Origin: Spiribacter halobius
GTDB taxonomy: Bacteria; Pseudomonadota; Gammaproteobacteria; Nitrococcales; Nitrococcaceae
Assembly (NCBI RefSeq): GCF_020883455.1
Contig: NZ_CP086615.1
Coordinates: 1,364,001-1,428,000 of the forward strand
Direction: 5' to 3'
DNA length: 64,000 bases
Shown: one piece after another, positions 29,019 through 38,476 of the stretch
Numbering within the stretch: position 1 is the first letter of the stretch
Layout of the letters: each line of letters opens with the position of its first letter
The notes under the pieces: model-generated
Databases searched by the model: none
Told to the model about the DNA's origin: nothing
What the model saw: only the letters and a program-made list of their open reading frames with translations
Position numbers and translations under genes: made by a program

Positions 29019-29756
29019 CTACCGCGCCCGTTCGCAGGCGTCGCGCTGACGCGCGGTGCGGGACCCCGTGGCGCTCCCCGGCGGCGGCTGGCGGCGGGCG
29101 AGCAGGTGCCGCAGCGCGACCAGGACGCCCAGTGCCAGCACGATCGCCGCGAGCGCGCCGAGGGCGACGTCCAGATTGTCCGCGAGCAGCAGCTGCGGCA
29201 GGCGGGCGCCGATCACGGTCATGGCGAAGAGCCCGGGCGTGAGGCCGATGAGCGATCCCGCGAGGTAGTCCCGCAGGCGGATGTGAAAGGCGCCGGCGGC
29301 CATGTTGGTGAGGGTGAACGGCGCGATGGGCACCACCGAGACGAACACCATGGTGCGGATGCCGCGTTCGGCGAGCAGCCGCGCCAGCCGGTTCAGGCGC
29401 TCGCCGCCGTGGTGCTGCAGGGTCTCGCGCCCGAGGCCCCAGCCAATGAGGTAGGTCACCAGGGCGGCCACGAGGGTCCCGAGCATGGCGTAGACGAAGC
29501 CCCACAGCTCGCCGTAGATAAGGCCGGTGGCGGCCACCAGCAGGCTCAGAGGAAACACCAGCAGCGAGGCCGCCACGTAGATGACCACCAGCGCGACCGG
29601 CAGCCATGACCGGTCGCCCAGCGCGGCGATCCGCTCCAGCCCGGCGCGCACCGCCTCCGCATTGATCAGGTCCTGGTACGCGAGCCACTGCCAGCCGCCG
29701 GCGAGCAGCGCCAGTACCGCCAGGGTGAGCAGGACGAGCCACAGCCGGCGCGGCAT
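29019..29756 (-). CDS. TVP38/TMEM64 family membrane protein
   Basis: Integral membrane protein of 245 residues with about six hydrophobic segments and the SNARE-associated core: FPLSLLVAATGLIYGELWGF and the conserved FVSVVPIAPFTLTNMAAGAF. Relatives of the DedA superfamily are implicated in lipid scrambling and membrane homeostasis. A basic disordered tail follows the last helix. The start codon is 3 nt after the stop of the lldD gene on the same strand, so the pair is translationally linked. Confidence 0.88.
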   Translation of the reverse strand: MPRRLWLVLLTLAVLALLAGGWQWLAYQDLINAEAVRAGLERIAALGDRSWLPVALVVIYVAASLLVFPLSLLVAATGLIYGELWGFVYAMLGTLVAALVTYLIGWGLGRETLQHHGGERLNRLARLLAERGIRTMVFVSVVPIAPFTLTNMAAGAFHIRLRDYLAGSLIGLTPGLFAMTVIGARLPQLLLADNLDVALGALAAIVLALGVLVALRHLLARRQPPPGSATGSRTARQRDACERAR

Positions 29757-29759
29757 GGG

Positions 29760-30923
29760 CTACGCCCAGCGGCCGGTGAAATCCTCCGGCACCAGCAGGA
29801 TGTCGCGGTCCACCTGGTTGATGTCGCGATGGCCGCAGAGCGCCATGGTCGTATCCAGCTCCTTGTGCAGGATGTCCAGGGATTTGGTCACCCCGGCCTC
29901 CCCCATGGCCCCGAGGCCGTAGACCCACGAGCGACCGATCATCACGCCCTTCGCGCCGAGGGCCAGGGCCTTGAGAATGTCCTGCCCGGAGCGGATGCCG
30001 CTGTCGAACAGGACCTCCACCCGGTCGCCCACGGCCTCGATGATGCCGGGCAGCGCGCGGATGGAGCTGAGCGCTCCGTCCAGCTGCCGGCCGCCGTGGT
30101 TGGAGACGACGATGGCATCCGCGCCGAGGTCGGCGGCGCGCTTCGCGTCCTCCGGGTCCATGATCCCCTTCAGGATGACCTTGCCGCCCCACATCTCCAT
30201 GAGCTCCTTGACCCGAGCCCAGTCCAGGGCATGGTCGAAGGCCTCCGCGGTCCAGGAGGAGAGCGAGGCCGGGTCGGTGACGCCCTTGGCGTGGCCGACC
30301 ACGTTGCCGAAGGTGCGGCGCTTCGTGCCGAGCATGCCGAGGCCCCAGGAGACCTTCGTGGCCATGTTGGCGATGGAGCTCGGTGTCAGCTTGGGCGGGG
30401 CGCTCAGGCCGTTCTTCAGGTCCTTGTGGCGCTGGCCCTGCACCTGCAGGTCCAGGGTGATGACGATGGCCGAGCAGCCCGCCTTGCGGGCGCGGTCCAT
30501 CAGCCGCTCCATGAAGTCGTCGTCCTTCAGCGTATAGACCTGGAACCAGAACGGCTTGCTGGTGTACTCGGCGACGTCCTCGATGGAGCAGATGGACAGC
30601 GTCGAAAGCGTGAACGGCACGCCGAAGCGCTCGGCGGCCCGCGCCGCGCGGATCTCGCCGTCGGCGTGCTGCATGCCCGTAAGGCCCACCGGCGCCAGCG
30701 CCACCGGCATGGCGACGTCCTGCCCGATCATCCGGCTCGCCGTGGTGCGGTTGGTCATGTCCACGGCCACGCGCTGGCGGAAATGGAGGTCATCGAAGTC
30801 CGAGGTGTTCTCGCGGAAGGTCTGCTCCGACCAGCTCCCGGTCTCGCAGTAGTCGTAGAACATCCGCGGCACCCGCCGGCGGTAGAGGGTCTTGAGGTCG
30901 TCGATGCAGGTGATCACGGGCAC
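29760..30923 (-). CDS. lldD: FMN-dependent L-lactate dehydrogenase
   Basis: Membrane-associated FMN enzyme of 387 residues oxidising L-lactate (or another L-2-hydroxy acid) to the keto acid with electrons to quinone. The N-terminal TCIDDLKTLYRRRVPRMFYDYCETG, flavin-binding APVGLTGMQHADGE, the catalytic histidine in VSNHGGRQLD and the phosphate-binding FDSGIRSGQDILKALALGA are all present. I chose a GTG start at 30921-30923 since AAGGAG lies 9 nt upstream; the longer frame is a shadow. It is followed at 3 nt by the TVP38 gene. No permease or regulator of lactate use is adjacent. Confidence 0.88.
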   Translation of the reverse strand: MPVITCIDDLKTLYRRRVPRMFYDYCETGSWSEQTFRENTSDFDDLHFRQRVAVDMTNRTTASRMIGQDVAMPVALAPVGLTGMQHADGEIRAARAAERFGVPFTLSTLSICSIEDVAEYTSKPFWFQVYTLKDDDFMERLMDRARKAGCSAIVITLDLQVQGQRHKDLKNGLSAPPKLTPSSIANMATKVSWGLGMLGTKRRTFGNVVGHAKGVTDPASLSSWTAEAFDHALDWARVKELMEMWGGKVILKGIMDPEDAKRAADLGADAIVVSNHGGRQLDGALSSIRALPGIIEAVGDRVEVLFDSGIRSGQDILKALALGAKGVMIGRSWVYGLGAMGEAGVTKSLDILHKELDTTMALCGHRDINQVDRDILLVPEDFTGRWA

Positions 30924-30970
30924 GTCTTCAGCTCCTTGCTGCGCGCCGCTGGGGCACGGGCAAACTTGGC

Positions 30971-31000
30971 GCGGGGCCGGCGGCGGCCCGCCGGCCCCGC
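30971..31000. repeat. GC-rich hairpin between sheath and lldD
   Basis: Arms GCGGGGCCGGCGG (30971-30983) and CCGCCGGCCCCGC (30988-31000) are perfectly complementary with a four-base loop. It lies in the 131-base gap between the tail sheath stop and the lldD start. There is no T-tract on either strand; it may stall transcription or protect an mRNA end. Confidence 0.5.
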
Positions 31001-31054
31001 GGGCCGCGCCCACGATGCCACAAATCCGGGGTCGGGTTGACCACGGCCGGCGCT

Positions 31055-32266
31055 TCAGGCGGAGGCGGTGGCCAGTACGACACGGAAGACGATGAACTCC
31101 GCCGGGCGCAGCGGGGCGACGCCGACCTCGCAGATCGCCCGGCCTGCGGCGATGTCGGCCGGGGTCATGGTGCTGCGGTCGCAGCGCACGAAGTAGGCTT
31201 CCTGCGGGGTGGCGGCGCGCAGGCGGCCGCGCTGCCATTCCTGGTAGAGGAAGGCGTCCACGGTGCTCCGAAGCCGCGTCCAGAGCGCTTCGCCGTTGGC
31301 CTCGTGGGCGACCCATTCCGCGGTGGTCTCGATGGACTGCTCGAGGTAGCTCAAGTACCGCCGGATGTTGACGTAGCGCCACTCCGGGCTGCTTGAGAGG
31401 GTGCGTGCGCCCCAGACGAGATGCCCGCGACTGGGAAAGCTGCGCAGGCAGTTGACGCCGGCGGGGTTCAGGAGTGCCTGGTCGTGACCGTCGATCTGGC
31501 GGGTGAAGCCGAGCGCGCCAATGACCGCCAGGCCCGCCGGCGGCTTGTGGACACCCCGGTGGTGGTCGTTGCGGGCATACACCCCGGCGATGAAGCCCGA
31601 CGGCGGCAACGGCAGCGTACGCCGCTGGCCCGTGGGGTCGGCCGCGACCACCCAGGGGAAATAGAGCGCGAGACGCGAGTCGTCGAGTCGGCGGGCGAGG
31701 CCCGGCAGGGTGCTGATCGAGTCGTCCTGGTGCGGGTCCACCAGGCCAATTCGATGGCGCATCCGCTGGCAGTGCTGTCGCACGGCCTCGATGACCCGCC
31801 GATGCTCGGCGGCGTCCGCCGCGGCGGCGGCGGGTGTCAGCACCACGGAGACCTCCGGCACCGCCTCCAGCGCTGCCAGCCCGGTGCTGCCCGAGCGTGG
31901 GTCGAGTCTCCCGGCGTAGTCGCTCGCCGTCGGCGTCCCCAGCGGCGCGTCGGCGGCGCTGGCCGGGTCATTGACGCCGGCCACGGTGCGCACCACGAAC
32001 AGACGCTTGCCGCCGTTGCGGAAGAACGCCTGCGTGGCGAGGGCGGTGTGATTCACCGTCGGCCTGCCATCGAGGACGAGGTCGCCGGCGTCGCCGAAGT
32101 GCTGCTCGAATTCCACGAAGCTGCTCAGCCCGAGCGGAGTCCCCCGCAGAGGCCCCTGGCGGGTCGGGCCCACCAGTCCGGCCACGGCGGTGGCCGCGCC
32201 GCGGATGGACGGTGGCAGCGATCCCGTCTCGCCCGCGAAAACGCCCGGCATGCGGTACTCCGGCAT
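31055..32266 (-). CDS. Contractile tail sheath protein (orphan, phage/eCIS type)
   Basis: Structural protein of 403 residues of the contractile-injection sheath family. The N-terminus MPEYRMPGVFAGE matches the PGVYVEE arm, GAATAVAGLVGPTRQGPL the next strand, and the C-terminal part RYLSYLEQSIETTAEWV through RAICEVGVAPLRPAEFIVFRV is the hallmark C-terminal sheath subdomain of extracellular injection systems. It is shorter than long phage sheaths but complete at both ends. No tube, baseplate, tail fibre or ATPase gene is nearby; the only possible partner is the divergent M15 peptidase gene. Whether it is expressed is unknown. Confidence 0.85.
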   Translation of the reverse strand: MPEYRMPGVFAGETGSLPPSIRGAATAVAGLVGPTRQGPLRGTPLGLSSFVEFEQHFGDAGDLVLDGRPTVNHTALATQAFFRNGGKRLFVVRTVAGVNDPASAADAPLGTPTASDYAGRLDPRSGSTGLAALEAVPEVSVVLTPAAAAADAAEHRRVIEAVRQHCQRMRHRIGLVDPHQDDSISTLPGLARRLDDSRLALYFPWVVAADPTGQRRTLPLPPSGFIAGVYARNDHHRGVHKPPAGLAVIGALGFTRQIDGHDQALLNPAGVNCLRSFPSRGHLVWGARTLSSSPEWRYVNIRRYLSYLEQSIETTAEWVAHEANGEALWTRLRSTVDAFLYQEWQRGRLRAATPQEAYFVRCDRSTMTPADIAAGRAICEVGVAPLRPAEFIVFRVVLATASA

Positions 32267-32522
32267 GGCTCGCCCTCCCTCAGTGGCCCAACCGGCTCAC
32301 CGGGCACGCACCGGGCCGGCCGGCAGCTGGCGGGGCAAGCGCCCATACGGATTGTCGTATAGCACCGGATTGCGGGGGCGTCCCGCGTCTGCCGACGGGA
32401 GCGCTGCCCCGGGCCAGCCGTCGCGCCATGCCTGCGGCCGTGGACCGCCGCCGGACGCGGACTACGCTCTTGGGAGCGGCGTCGCGGTGGCCGCGACGCG
32501 ATTCGGGAAGGGGTATGCAGCG

Positions 32523-33335
32523 ATGAATCGGACGAACCTGCGCGTGCTGCAGCGCGTACTGGCCCAAGAGGCGGGTTACGCGGACAGCATCGACGGCATC
32601 CATGGGCCGCGTACCACGGCCGCGGTGGAGCGCATGCTTGCGGCCAGGGCGGCGTCGCTGCCCGACGGTGCGGACCGCTGGTCGGCCCGTCGCCGGGCCG
32701 TCGCCTGCCTGCAGCTGGCCTGCCACGAGCACGAAATCGACGCCGGCGCCATCGACGGCCTCTGGGGCCCGCAGACGGACTTCGCCGCGGATGCCCTGGC
32801 CGAGCGCCTGCGCACCGGCGAGGCGCCCGTGCCCTGGCGGGAGGAGACGCCCGCGGACCACAACCCCAACGGCTGGCCCGCGGAGGAAGGGGTGCAGGCC
32901 GCCTTCGGGGCGCCCTGTGAGGTGTCGCGGGTTACGGTCCCCTGTCCGTGGCGCCTGCAGCTGGCCTGGGATATGCGGCAGTCGGTGAGCGGCATCAGCT
33001 GCCACGAGCGCGTGGTGGAGAGCCTCGCGCGGGTGCTGCAGCGGGTGCACGGGCTTTACGGCGAGGCGCGTCTGCGGGAGCTCGGCCTGCACCGCTACGG
33101 CGGCTGCTACAACTGCCGGCGCAAGCGCCGAGGCACCACCTGGTCCACCCACGCCTGGGCGGTGGCCATCGATTGGGATCCCGCCCACAACCGCCTGGCC
33201 TGGGGGCGGGATCGTGCCCGGCTGGCACGACCCGAGTACGAGGACTGGTGGCGCTGCTGGGAAGCGGAGGGCTGGGTCAGCCTCGGCCGCCATCGCAACT
33301 TCGACTGGATGCACGTGCAGGCGGTACGGATCTGA
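32523..33335 (+). CDS. Peptidoglycan-binding M15 metallopeptidase
   Basis: Protein of 270 residues resembling an endolysin-type D,D- or L,D-endopeptidase. The N-terminal 110 residues hold two peptidoglycan-binding-like units (DSIDGIHGPRTTAAVE and GAIDGLWGPQTDFAAD). The C-terminal domain has the M15 zinc pattern: WSTHAWAVAIDWDP supplies His and Asp, and FDWMHVQ the last His. Start at ATG 32523 behind a GGAAGGGG site; the in-frame ATG further upstream is unsupported. No signal peptide is visible. It is divergent from the tail sheath gene across 256 nt, with the same taxonomic flavour, suggesting a joint origin in a tail-like element. Confidence 0.85.
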   Translation: MNRTNLRVLQRVLAQEAGYADSIDGIHGPRTTAAVERMLAARAASLPDGADRWSARRRAVACLQLACHEHEIDAGAIDGLWGPQTDFAADALAERLRTGEAPVPWREETPADHNPNGWPAEEGVQAAFGAPCEVSRVTVPCPWRLQLAWDMRQSVSGISCHERVVESLARVLQRVHGLYGEARLRELGLHRYGGCYNCRRKRRGTTWSTHAWAVAIDWDPAHNRLAWGRDRARLARPEYEDWWRCWEAEGWVSLGRHRNFDWMHVQAVRI

Positions 33336-33494
33336 TGCTCTTTCTGATCACGAACGTTGCTCAGCCCTATCTCCCTCGCACGCATCTGCGGTGCCGGCCG
33401 CTCCCGCCCCAAGCCACCCTGCCGGCGCCTGTGCCGCCTCCGGCGGGTGGTGTTGCCGTAATGCTGGCTGGGGCACGTACGTAATCAGGATGTG

Positions 33495-34670
33495 TTATTG
33501 CCGCGCCGGCTCGGTGCGGCACTGCGTGCGCGGGAACAGGGGCAGGCAGGCCGCGGTGCCCACTGCGATGGCCGCGAATGCCAGGAAGGCCGTGGCGTGC
33601 CCGAAGCGGCTGATCAGCATGCCGGCGAGCGGCGAGCCGACGGCCTGGCCCACCGCCACGGCGAGGAAGGGCACCACCGGCCCGAGGGCCGCCCGGGTCG
33701 GCACCAGCCGGATGCCGGCGATCACGTAGATGGCCGTGAGCGACATGTAGGCGACGCCGAACAGCGCCGCCGAGGACAACGCCACGGCGAGCCTGCCCGG
33801 GAAGAGCGTCACGATGACCAGCGCCGCGGCCAGGACCAGCAGGGCCAGGCTCTGGGCCGGGCCCGCCCCGTAGCGGTCCGCGGCATCACCGGCCATGGCG
33901 CCGATCAGCCCGGCAAGCCCCAGGGTGAGCCAAAGCCAGCCCGACACGCCGCCGCCCATGCCGCCCTGAGCGACCACCATGTCCGGTGCGAAGACCCAGT
34001 ACACGGCGCTCGCCACGCCCATGCCGAAGGCGACCGTCGCGAGCCTTGCCAGCGCCACGAACTGGTCCCGCGCCAGCGGCACCTCCCGGCCCCCGTCGCT
34101 GCCTACCGGCGAGGCATGCCGCGGCAGGTAGCGCCAGGCGGCCACCAGGCAGGCCGCGGCCACGGCTGCGAAGGCCACGTAGGTGGAGCGCCAGGCGTTG
34201 GCGAGCGCGAAGGCCGTTGGCACCGAGACGGCGACGCCGAAGCTCGTGCCGGCGTTCATGACCGCGGTGACCCGCCCCTGCAGGGGCAGTGCCACGCTGG
34301 TGCCGAGCCCTGCCGAGAGCGCCGGCATCATCAGCCCGGTGCAGACGCCACAGGCAAAGACCCCAATGGCGAGGGGCAGGGCGCCGGCGGACTGGCTGAT
34401 GGTGGTCAGCCCGGCGATGCCGAGACCGCTGGCGAGCATGGCGGTGCCGCGCGGACCGAGCCAGTCGGCGAGGTGGGCGGCGACCAGGCTCGTCAGCGCG
34501 AAGCTCACAAATGCCATCGCGCCCACGGTGCCCATGACGTCGGCCGTGAGCCCGAGCTCGGCGCGGATGGGTGGCACGAACAGCCCGAAGGCGAAGCGCG
34601 CGACGCCGTAGCTCATGGCGATCAGGCCGGCGCCGAGGGCGGCATAGGCGGTGGCGGAGGGTGCCTTCAT
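33495..34670 (-). CDS. MFS transporter, TetR-linked
   Basis: Major facilitator of 391 residues with twelve predicted helices, of the YbfB/drug-exporter-like group (GVARFAFGLFVPPIRAELGL at the first helix and loop). ATG at 34668-34670 overlaps the upstream regulator stop by 4 nt (ATGA), so the pair is translationally coupled. The usual A-motif appears as ADWLGPRGTAML. The substrate is unknown, with export of a toxic small molecule likely given the TetR partner. It ends 160 nt from the M15 peptidase stop, to which it is convergent. Confidence 0.88.
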   Translation of the reverse strand: MKAPSATAYAALGAGLIAMSYGVARFAFGLFVPPIRAELGLTADVMGTVGAMAFVSFALTSLVAAHLADWLGPRGTAMLASGLGIAGLTTISQSAGALPLAIGVFACGVCTGLMMPALSAGLGTSVALPLQGRVTAVMNAGTSFGVAVSVPTAFALANAWRSTYVAFAAVAAACLVAAWRYLPRHASPVGSDGGREVPLARDQFVALARLATVAFGMGVASAVYWVFAPDMVVAQGGMGGGVSGWLWLTLGLAGLIGAMAGDAADRYGAGPAQSLALLVLAAALVIVTLFPGRLAVALSSAALFGVAYMSLTAIYVIAGIRLVPTRAALGPVVPFLAVAVGQAVGSPLAGMLISRFGHATAFLAFAAIAVGTAACLPLFPRTQCRTEPARQ

Positions 34671-35230
34671 GCCGGGCTTCCGTGCGTCGGGCCCGCGGCT
34701 GCGAGCATTTCCCACAGCCGCTGCATGACCCGCTCCGGCCCGAGCACCGGCACCAGCGCATTGGCGCCCTCGAGGAGCATGAGAATGCGCTCGGCCTCGG
34801 CTTCGCCGGCCGGGGCGCCGTCCCGCTCAAGCGCTGCCTGGATGACGCCGGTCAGCTCCTGCTTCAATGCCCGGCCCACGGTGGCGATGCCGCTGGCGTG
34901 GCGCTCGAACTCGGCGATGGCCTTGATCACCATGCAGCCGGCGCGGGCTTCGGTTCGCAGCCACCGGCCATGGCACTCGATCACTCCGGTGACTGCGGCC
35001 CCCGGTTGGGCGCCGTTGACGGCCTGGATGAGATCGTCGCGGTAGCGACCCTGCCGGCGTATCAGGGTGGCCTCGATCAGCGCTTCCTTGGACGGGAAAT
35101 GCTTGTACAGCGTCATCCGGGCGACACCGGCCTCCGCGATGACCCGGTCCACGCCGGTGGCGTGAAAGCCTTCCTCGTAAAACAGCCGCTCGGCGGTGGC
35201 GAGCAGCTGTTCGCGCTTCGTGGGTCGCAT
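34667..35230 (-). CDS. TetR/AcrR family transcriptional regulator
   Basis: Repressor of 187 residues. The N-terminal TetR helix-turn-helix spans residues about 5-50 (ATAERLFYEEGFHATGVDRVI and GVARMTLYKHFPSKEALIE), followed by an all-helical ligand pocket. It heads the operon with the MFS gene and should control it. Its likely operators are the palindromic TAGA/TCTA elements in the 270 nt upstream region shared with the ydbH gene. Confidence 0.9.
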   Translation of the reverse strand: MRPTKREQLLATAERLFYEEGFHATGVDRVIAEAGVARMTLYKHFPSKEALIEATLIRRQGRYRDDLIQAVNGAQPGAAVTGVIECHGRWLRTEARAGCMVIKAIAEFERHASGIATVGRALKQELTGVIQAALERDGAPAGEAEAERILMLLEGANALVPVLGPERVMQRLWEMLAAAGPTHGSPA

Positions 35231-35248
35231 ACCGGCTCCAAATCTGGA

Positions 35249-35296
35249 TAGAACGGTCAGTCTACTTCATCGATTGGGCAGTGGCTAGACTGTCTA
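35249..35296. promoter_or_regulatory. Candidate TetR operators
   Basis: Two related elements lie just upstream of the TetR start: TAGAACGGTCAGTCTA (35249-35264) and TAGACTGTCTA (35286-35296), the latter a perfect 5+5 inverted repeat about one central base. Their position is where an autoregulatory site would be expected; the pairing with this regulator is inferred. Confidence 0.4.
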
Positions 35297-35501
35297 TCTC
35301 GCCGATCCGCGCCCGGAGCCGCGAAACGGGACACTAGGTGCAGCGGGTGGCGGTGCACCGGCACAATCGGGGACCGGTAGGCCAGGCACGGCACCTGCCG
35401 GGGCATGGCGGGACGAGAGTGACCGAGGTCGCACGCGGGGGGACCAGGATGGGCGGAAAGGGGCGGTCACCGCGCGACCGGCGCGCGGGCGGCGGGCGCG
35501 C

Positions 35502-38342
35502 GTGATGCGAACGCTCCTGTGGCTGGGGCTGCTGGCCGGCTTCGCCCTTGCGGCCGCCGCCTTCTGGCGCACCGACCTGGCCGAGGCGGCGGTGCACCGC
35601 TGGCTTGCCAGCGCGGGATTCCCCGAGGCGGCCGTCAGCGTCGCCGAGCTCGGCTGGACGCGCACGGCGCTGGACGGGGTGGACCTCGGGCCGGGGGCAC
35701 CCGAGGCCGGGCGCGTGGTCATCACCTACCGGCCCGCCGGCCTCATCGCCGGGCAGCTGGTCGCCGTGGAGGTCCATGGGCTGCGCGTGCCGGTGCAACC
35801 GGGCGCGCGGCGGCCACTGCCCTGGCTGCCCTCGCGAACACGGGCGGCCGCCACGTCCCCCGGCACCGCCGCGGCGAGGCTGCCGCCGCTGCCCGTCGAC
35901 CGCGTCCGGATCGTTCAGGGCAGGCTCGATGTCACGGCCTACGGTGAGTCGATTCGGGTCGGGTTCGACGCCGACCTGGACGCCACGGACGGCTCGCCGC
36001 GCCTGAGCGCGGAGGGGGTGGCGAGGGCGGCGGGGGTGCGCCTGCGGTTCCAAGCGAACACCAACGGCCTCACGCGCGGTTCGACCCTGGCCATGACCAT
36101 CGACGGCGAGGTGAGCGCGACGGAACTGGCCTGGCCCGCGGAGCTGCCCGGCCGGCCGGATGCCGGTCGCGTTCGGCTCCGCGGCGAGTACCGGGGGCGT
36201 GTGCCCGAGGCGCTGTCGTCCCCAGTGGGGCTCGAGGCGCTGACGCAGGCCGAGCTGGATCTCGAGCTGGCCGTGGCTTCCTGGCGGGTGCGCGGTCTCG
36301 ATGCGTCGGCAAGCGGTCGCTTGGCGCTGCGCTCCGCCGCGGCCACCCCGGGGCTGGACGCTCACGTGCTGGAGCCCCTGGTGCTCACCGGGTCCCCGTC
36401 GGCGGATGTTCGGGCTTTTCTGCCCCTCCCGGACGGGCTGGCGAGCGCTCTGGCGGGCATGGAGCGGCTGGTGCTGCAGGAGCCGGCAGGCGCCGACGGC
36501 CCCCTGCTTGCCCTGCGTCCCTCCGCCGACGGGTGGCGCAGCGACTGGCGGGCACGGCTACGGGCGGAGCAGGGCGAGGGCCGGGTGTGGCTGTCCGGCC
36601 AGGGGGGCCTCGACCACGGCCGTGACGCATGGCTCGAGTCCGCCACCGCGGAGCGGCTGGAGATCGAGGCGCAGGGGCTGCGGCTCGGCGCAGCCCGCCT
36701 GGAGCGACTGCAGTTTGCGGGCAGCGGGGCCTGGAGCAGGGCGGACTTCCATGCCGACGCCGAGGTTCAGGGGCGGCTTTCACGGTCGGCGGAGGCGGGC
36801 GCCGGCATCGGTGGTGACTTCCAGCTCGCGCTCCGTGCCGAGCCCGGCGATGGCCCCGATACGGCTCGCGTGTTCATGCGGGAATCGGGACGCCTGAGGC
36901 TGACCTCGCTGCCGCCGATGGCCGGGCTGCGCCTGTCCACGCCCATCACGGTGGAGCTGCTCTCGGGCGAAGGGACTCTGCGGGAGGGCGTCTGGACCGG
37001 TCGCCTGCGCGTCGCGCCCGGCGCGGTGAGCGGGCTTGTCACCGCCGGCGAGGGGGACGGCCAGGCGTTCCGGTCGTCGCCGGGGGTGATCGAGCTGGTG
37101 GCGCATCATGCCGGCACCACGGCCCTGCGGCTGATCGCTGGGGAAGCCGCCGTGCAGCTGTCGGGGCCGGGAATCGAGCTGGGGGAGGTGGCCGTGGACG
37201 TTGCCCACGCCCCGCCGCGGGGGCTTTCCGGGAGCATCGAGCTCGGGCGCATCAGCCATCAGGTTTCGCCCCCGGCCTTTGCGCCGCTGCGGGTGGCGGC
37301 CCGACTCTCCGGAGACCTCGACCGCTTGCGCCTGGAGGGCGAGGCCGGCGCCCTGGGCCACGACGACGTCCGGGTACCGCTGCAGCTGCGCCACGACGCA
37401 GGGACAGGCGAGGGTGAGCTGGTGCTCGGCCCGGGCAGCCTCGTCTTCCGGCCCCGGGCACTCACGCCGGCCGATCTGGTGCCGCGGCTCGGGGTGATCG
37501 AGGAGGCAACCGGCGAGCTGCGCCTGGAGGGCCGCCTGGCCTGGGGCGCGGGCCCGCCGGAGAGCCGCCTGACGCTCGAGCTCAGCATGGCGGAGCTGCA
37601 GGCGGCCGGCGTCGGCGTGCAGGGTCTGGAGACCGCCCTCGAGCTGACCGGCCTGCCGCCGGTGCGCTCGGCGCCGGACCAGCGCCTGAGTATCCGCGAG
37701 CTGCGCGCGGGCGTGCCGGTTACGGACATCCGGGGCCGGTTCCGCCTGCTTGACGCGGGCACCGCCGACGGCGCGCCGGCGCTGGATGTCGCCGAGCTGG
37801 AGGCGGACTTCGCCGGGGGCAGCCTGCGTCTCGCCGATGCCCGGTTCCGGCTCGGGCAGCCGGCGCAGCGGGCGACCATCGAGGTGCGTGAGGTTGCGCT
37901 GGAGCGGCTGCTCCCGGCCCTCGGCCTGGGCGAGGATGTGCGCGGAGAGGGGCGGCTGTCCGGCCGCATCCCGGTGCGCCTCGACGCGGAGGGCGTGGCC
38001 ATAGCCGAGGGCGAGCTGCAGGCCCGCGAACCCGGGCGGCTGCAGGTGCGGCTGCGGGAGACCGGCCAGGCCCTGGCGCGCCAGGCGCAGGAGATGGAGC
38101 TCATGATCCGGGCGCTGGAGGACTTCCGCTACGAGGTGCTCGCCGCGGATCTCGAGCGGGACCCCGACGGCGAGCTGCGCCTGGGGCTGCAGCTCGAGGG
38201 CAGCAACCCGGACGTGCTCGAGGGGCATCCGTTTCGCTTCAATATCACCCTGAGCGGCAATCTGGACCCGGTGTTCCGGGCCTTGCGCCTCGGCGGCGAT
38301 ATCGGGGCGGGCTTCCTGCAGGAACACCTGCGCCTGCGATAG
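35502..38342 (+). CDS. ydbH: YdbH family intermembrane transport protein
   Basis: AsmA-like inner-membrane-anchored protein of 946 residues. A single N-terminal helix (LLWLGLLAGFALAAAAFWR) is followed by a very long repetitive beta-rich periplasmic domain, with the conserved C-terminal part GNLDPVFRALRLGGDIG. E. coli YdbH acts with TamB and YhdP in moving phospholipids toward the outer membrane. It is slightly longer than the E. coli protein. The start is GTG at 35502 or ATG at 35505. It is followed by ynbE and ydbL in the same order as in E. coli, an operon signature that gives high confidence. Confidence 0.9.
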   Translation: MMRTLLWLGLLAGFALAAAAFWRTDLAEAAVHRWLASAGFPEAAVSVAELGWTRTALDGVDLGPGAPEAGRVVITYRPAGLIAGQLVAVEVHGLRVPVQPGARRPLPWLPSRTRAAATSPGTAAARLPPLPVDRVRIVQGRLDVTAYGESIRVGFDADLDATDGSPRLSAEGVARAAGVRLRFQANTNGLTRGSTLAMTIDGEVSATELAWPAELPGRPDAGRVRLRGEYRGRVPEALSSPVGLEALTQAELDLELAVASWRVRGLDASASGRLALRSAAATPGLDAHVLEPLVLTGSPSADVRAFLPLPDGLASALAGMERLVLQEPAGADGPLLALRPSADGWRSDWRARLRAEQGEGRVWLSGQGGLDHGRDAWLESATAERLEIEAQGLRLGAARLERLQFAGSGAWSRADFHADAEVQGRLSRSAEAGAGIGGDFQLALRAEPGDGPDTARVFMRESGRLRLTSLPPMAGLRLSTPITVELLSGEGTLREGVWTGRLRVAPGAVSGLVTAGEGDGQAFRSSPGVIELVAHHAGTTALRLIAGEAAVQLSGPGIELGEVAVDVAHAPPRGLSGSIELGRISHQVSPPAFAPLRVAARLSGDLDRLRLEGEAGALGHDDVRVPLQLRHDAGTGEGELVLGPGSLVFRPRALTPADLVPRLGVIEEATGELRLEGRLAWGAGPPESRLTLELSMAELQAAGVGVQGLETALELTGLPPVRSAPDQRLSIRELRAGVPVTDIRGRFRLLDAGTADGAPALDVAELEADFAGGSLRLADARFRLGQPAQRATIEVREVALERLLPALGLGEDVRGEGRLSGRIPVRLDAEGVAIAEGELQAREPGRLQVRLRETGQALARQAQEMELMIRALEDFRYEVLAADLERDPDGELRLGLQLEGSNPDVLEGHPFRFNITLSGNLDPVFRALRLGGDIGAGFLQEHLRLR

Positions 38343-38476
38343 CGGGCGTGGACCGGGGGCAGCGCTTGCCCTTGGCCTCGCCGCCTCGCACACTGCGGAC
38401 AGCCTGCGTTGGGCGCCGAGCCATACCCGCCCCGCGGATCGTTGTGACACGCGGACCCAGCCGGAGGTCGTACACC

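Noticed and set aside
27762-29609. 615-residue plus-strand frame
   Set aside because: It is antisense to the MFS and TVP38 genes and has low-complexity composition.
30971-31000. Intrinsic terminator for the sheath gene
   Set aside because: The hairpin is strong, but there is no T-tract, so it was kept only as a repeat.
31055-33335. Prophage
   Set aside because: No integrase, portal, terminase, capsid or attachment site is near; the genes on both sides are ordinary metabolism and transport.
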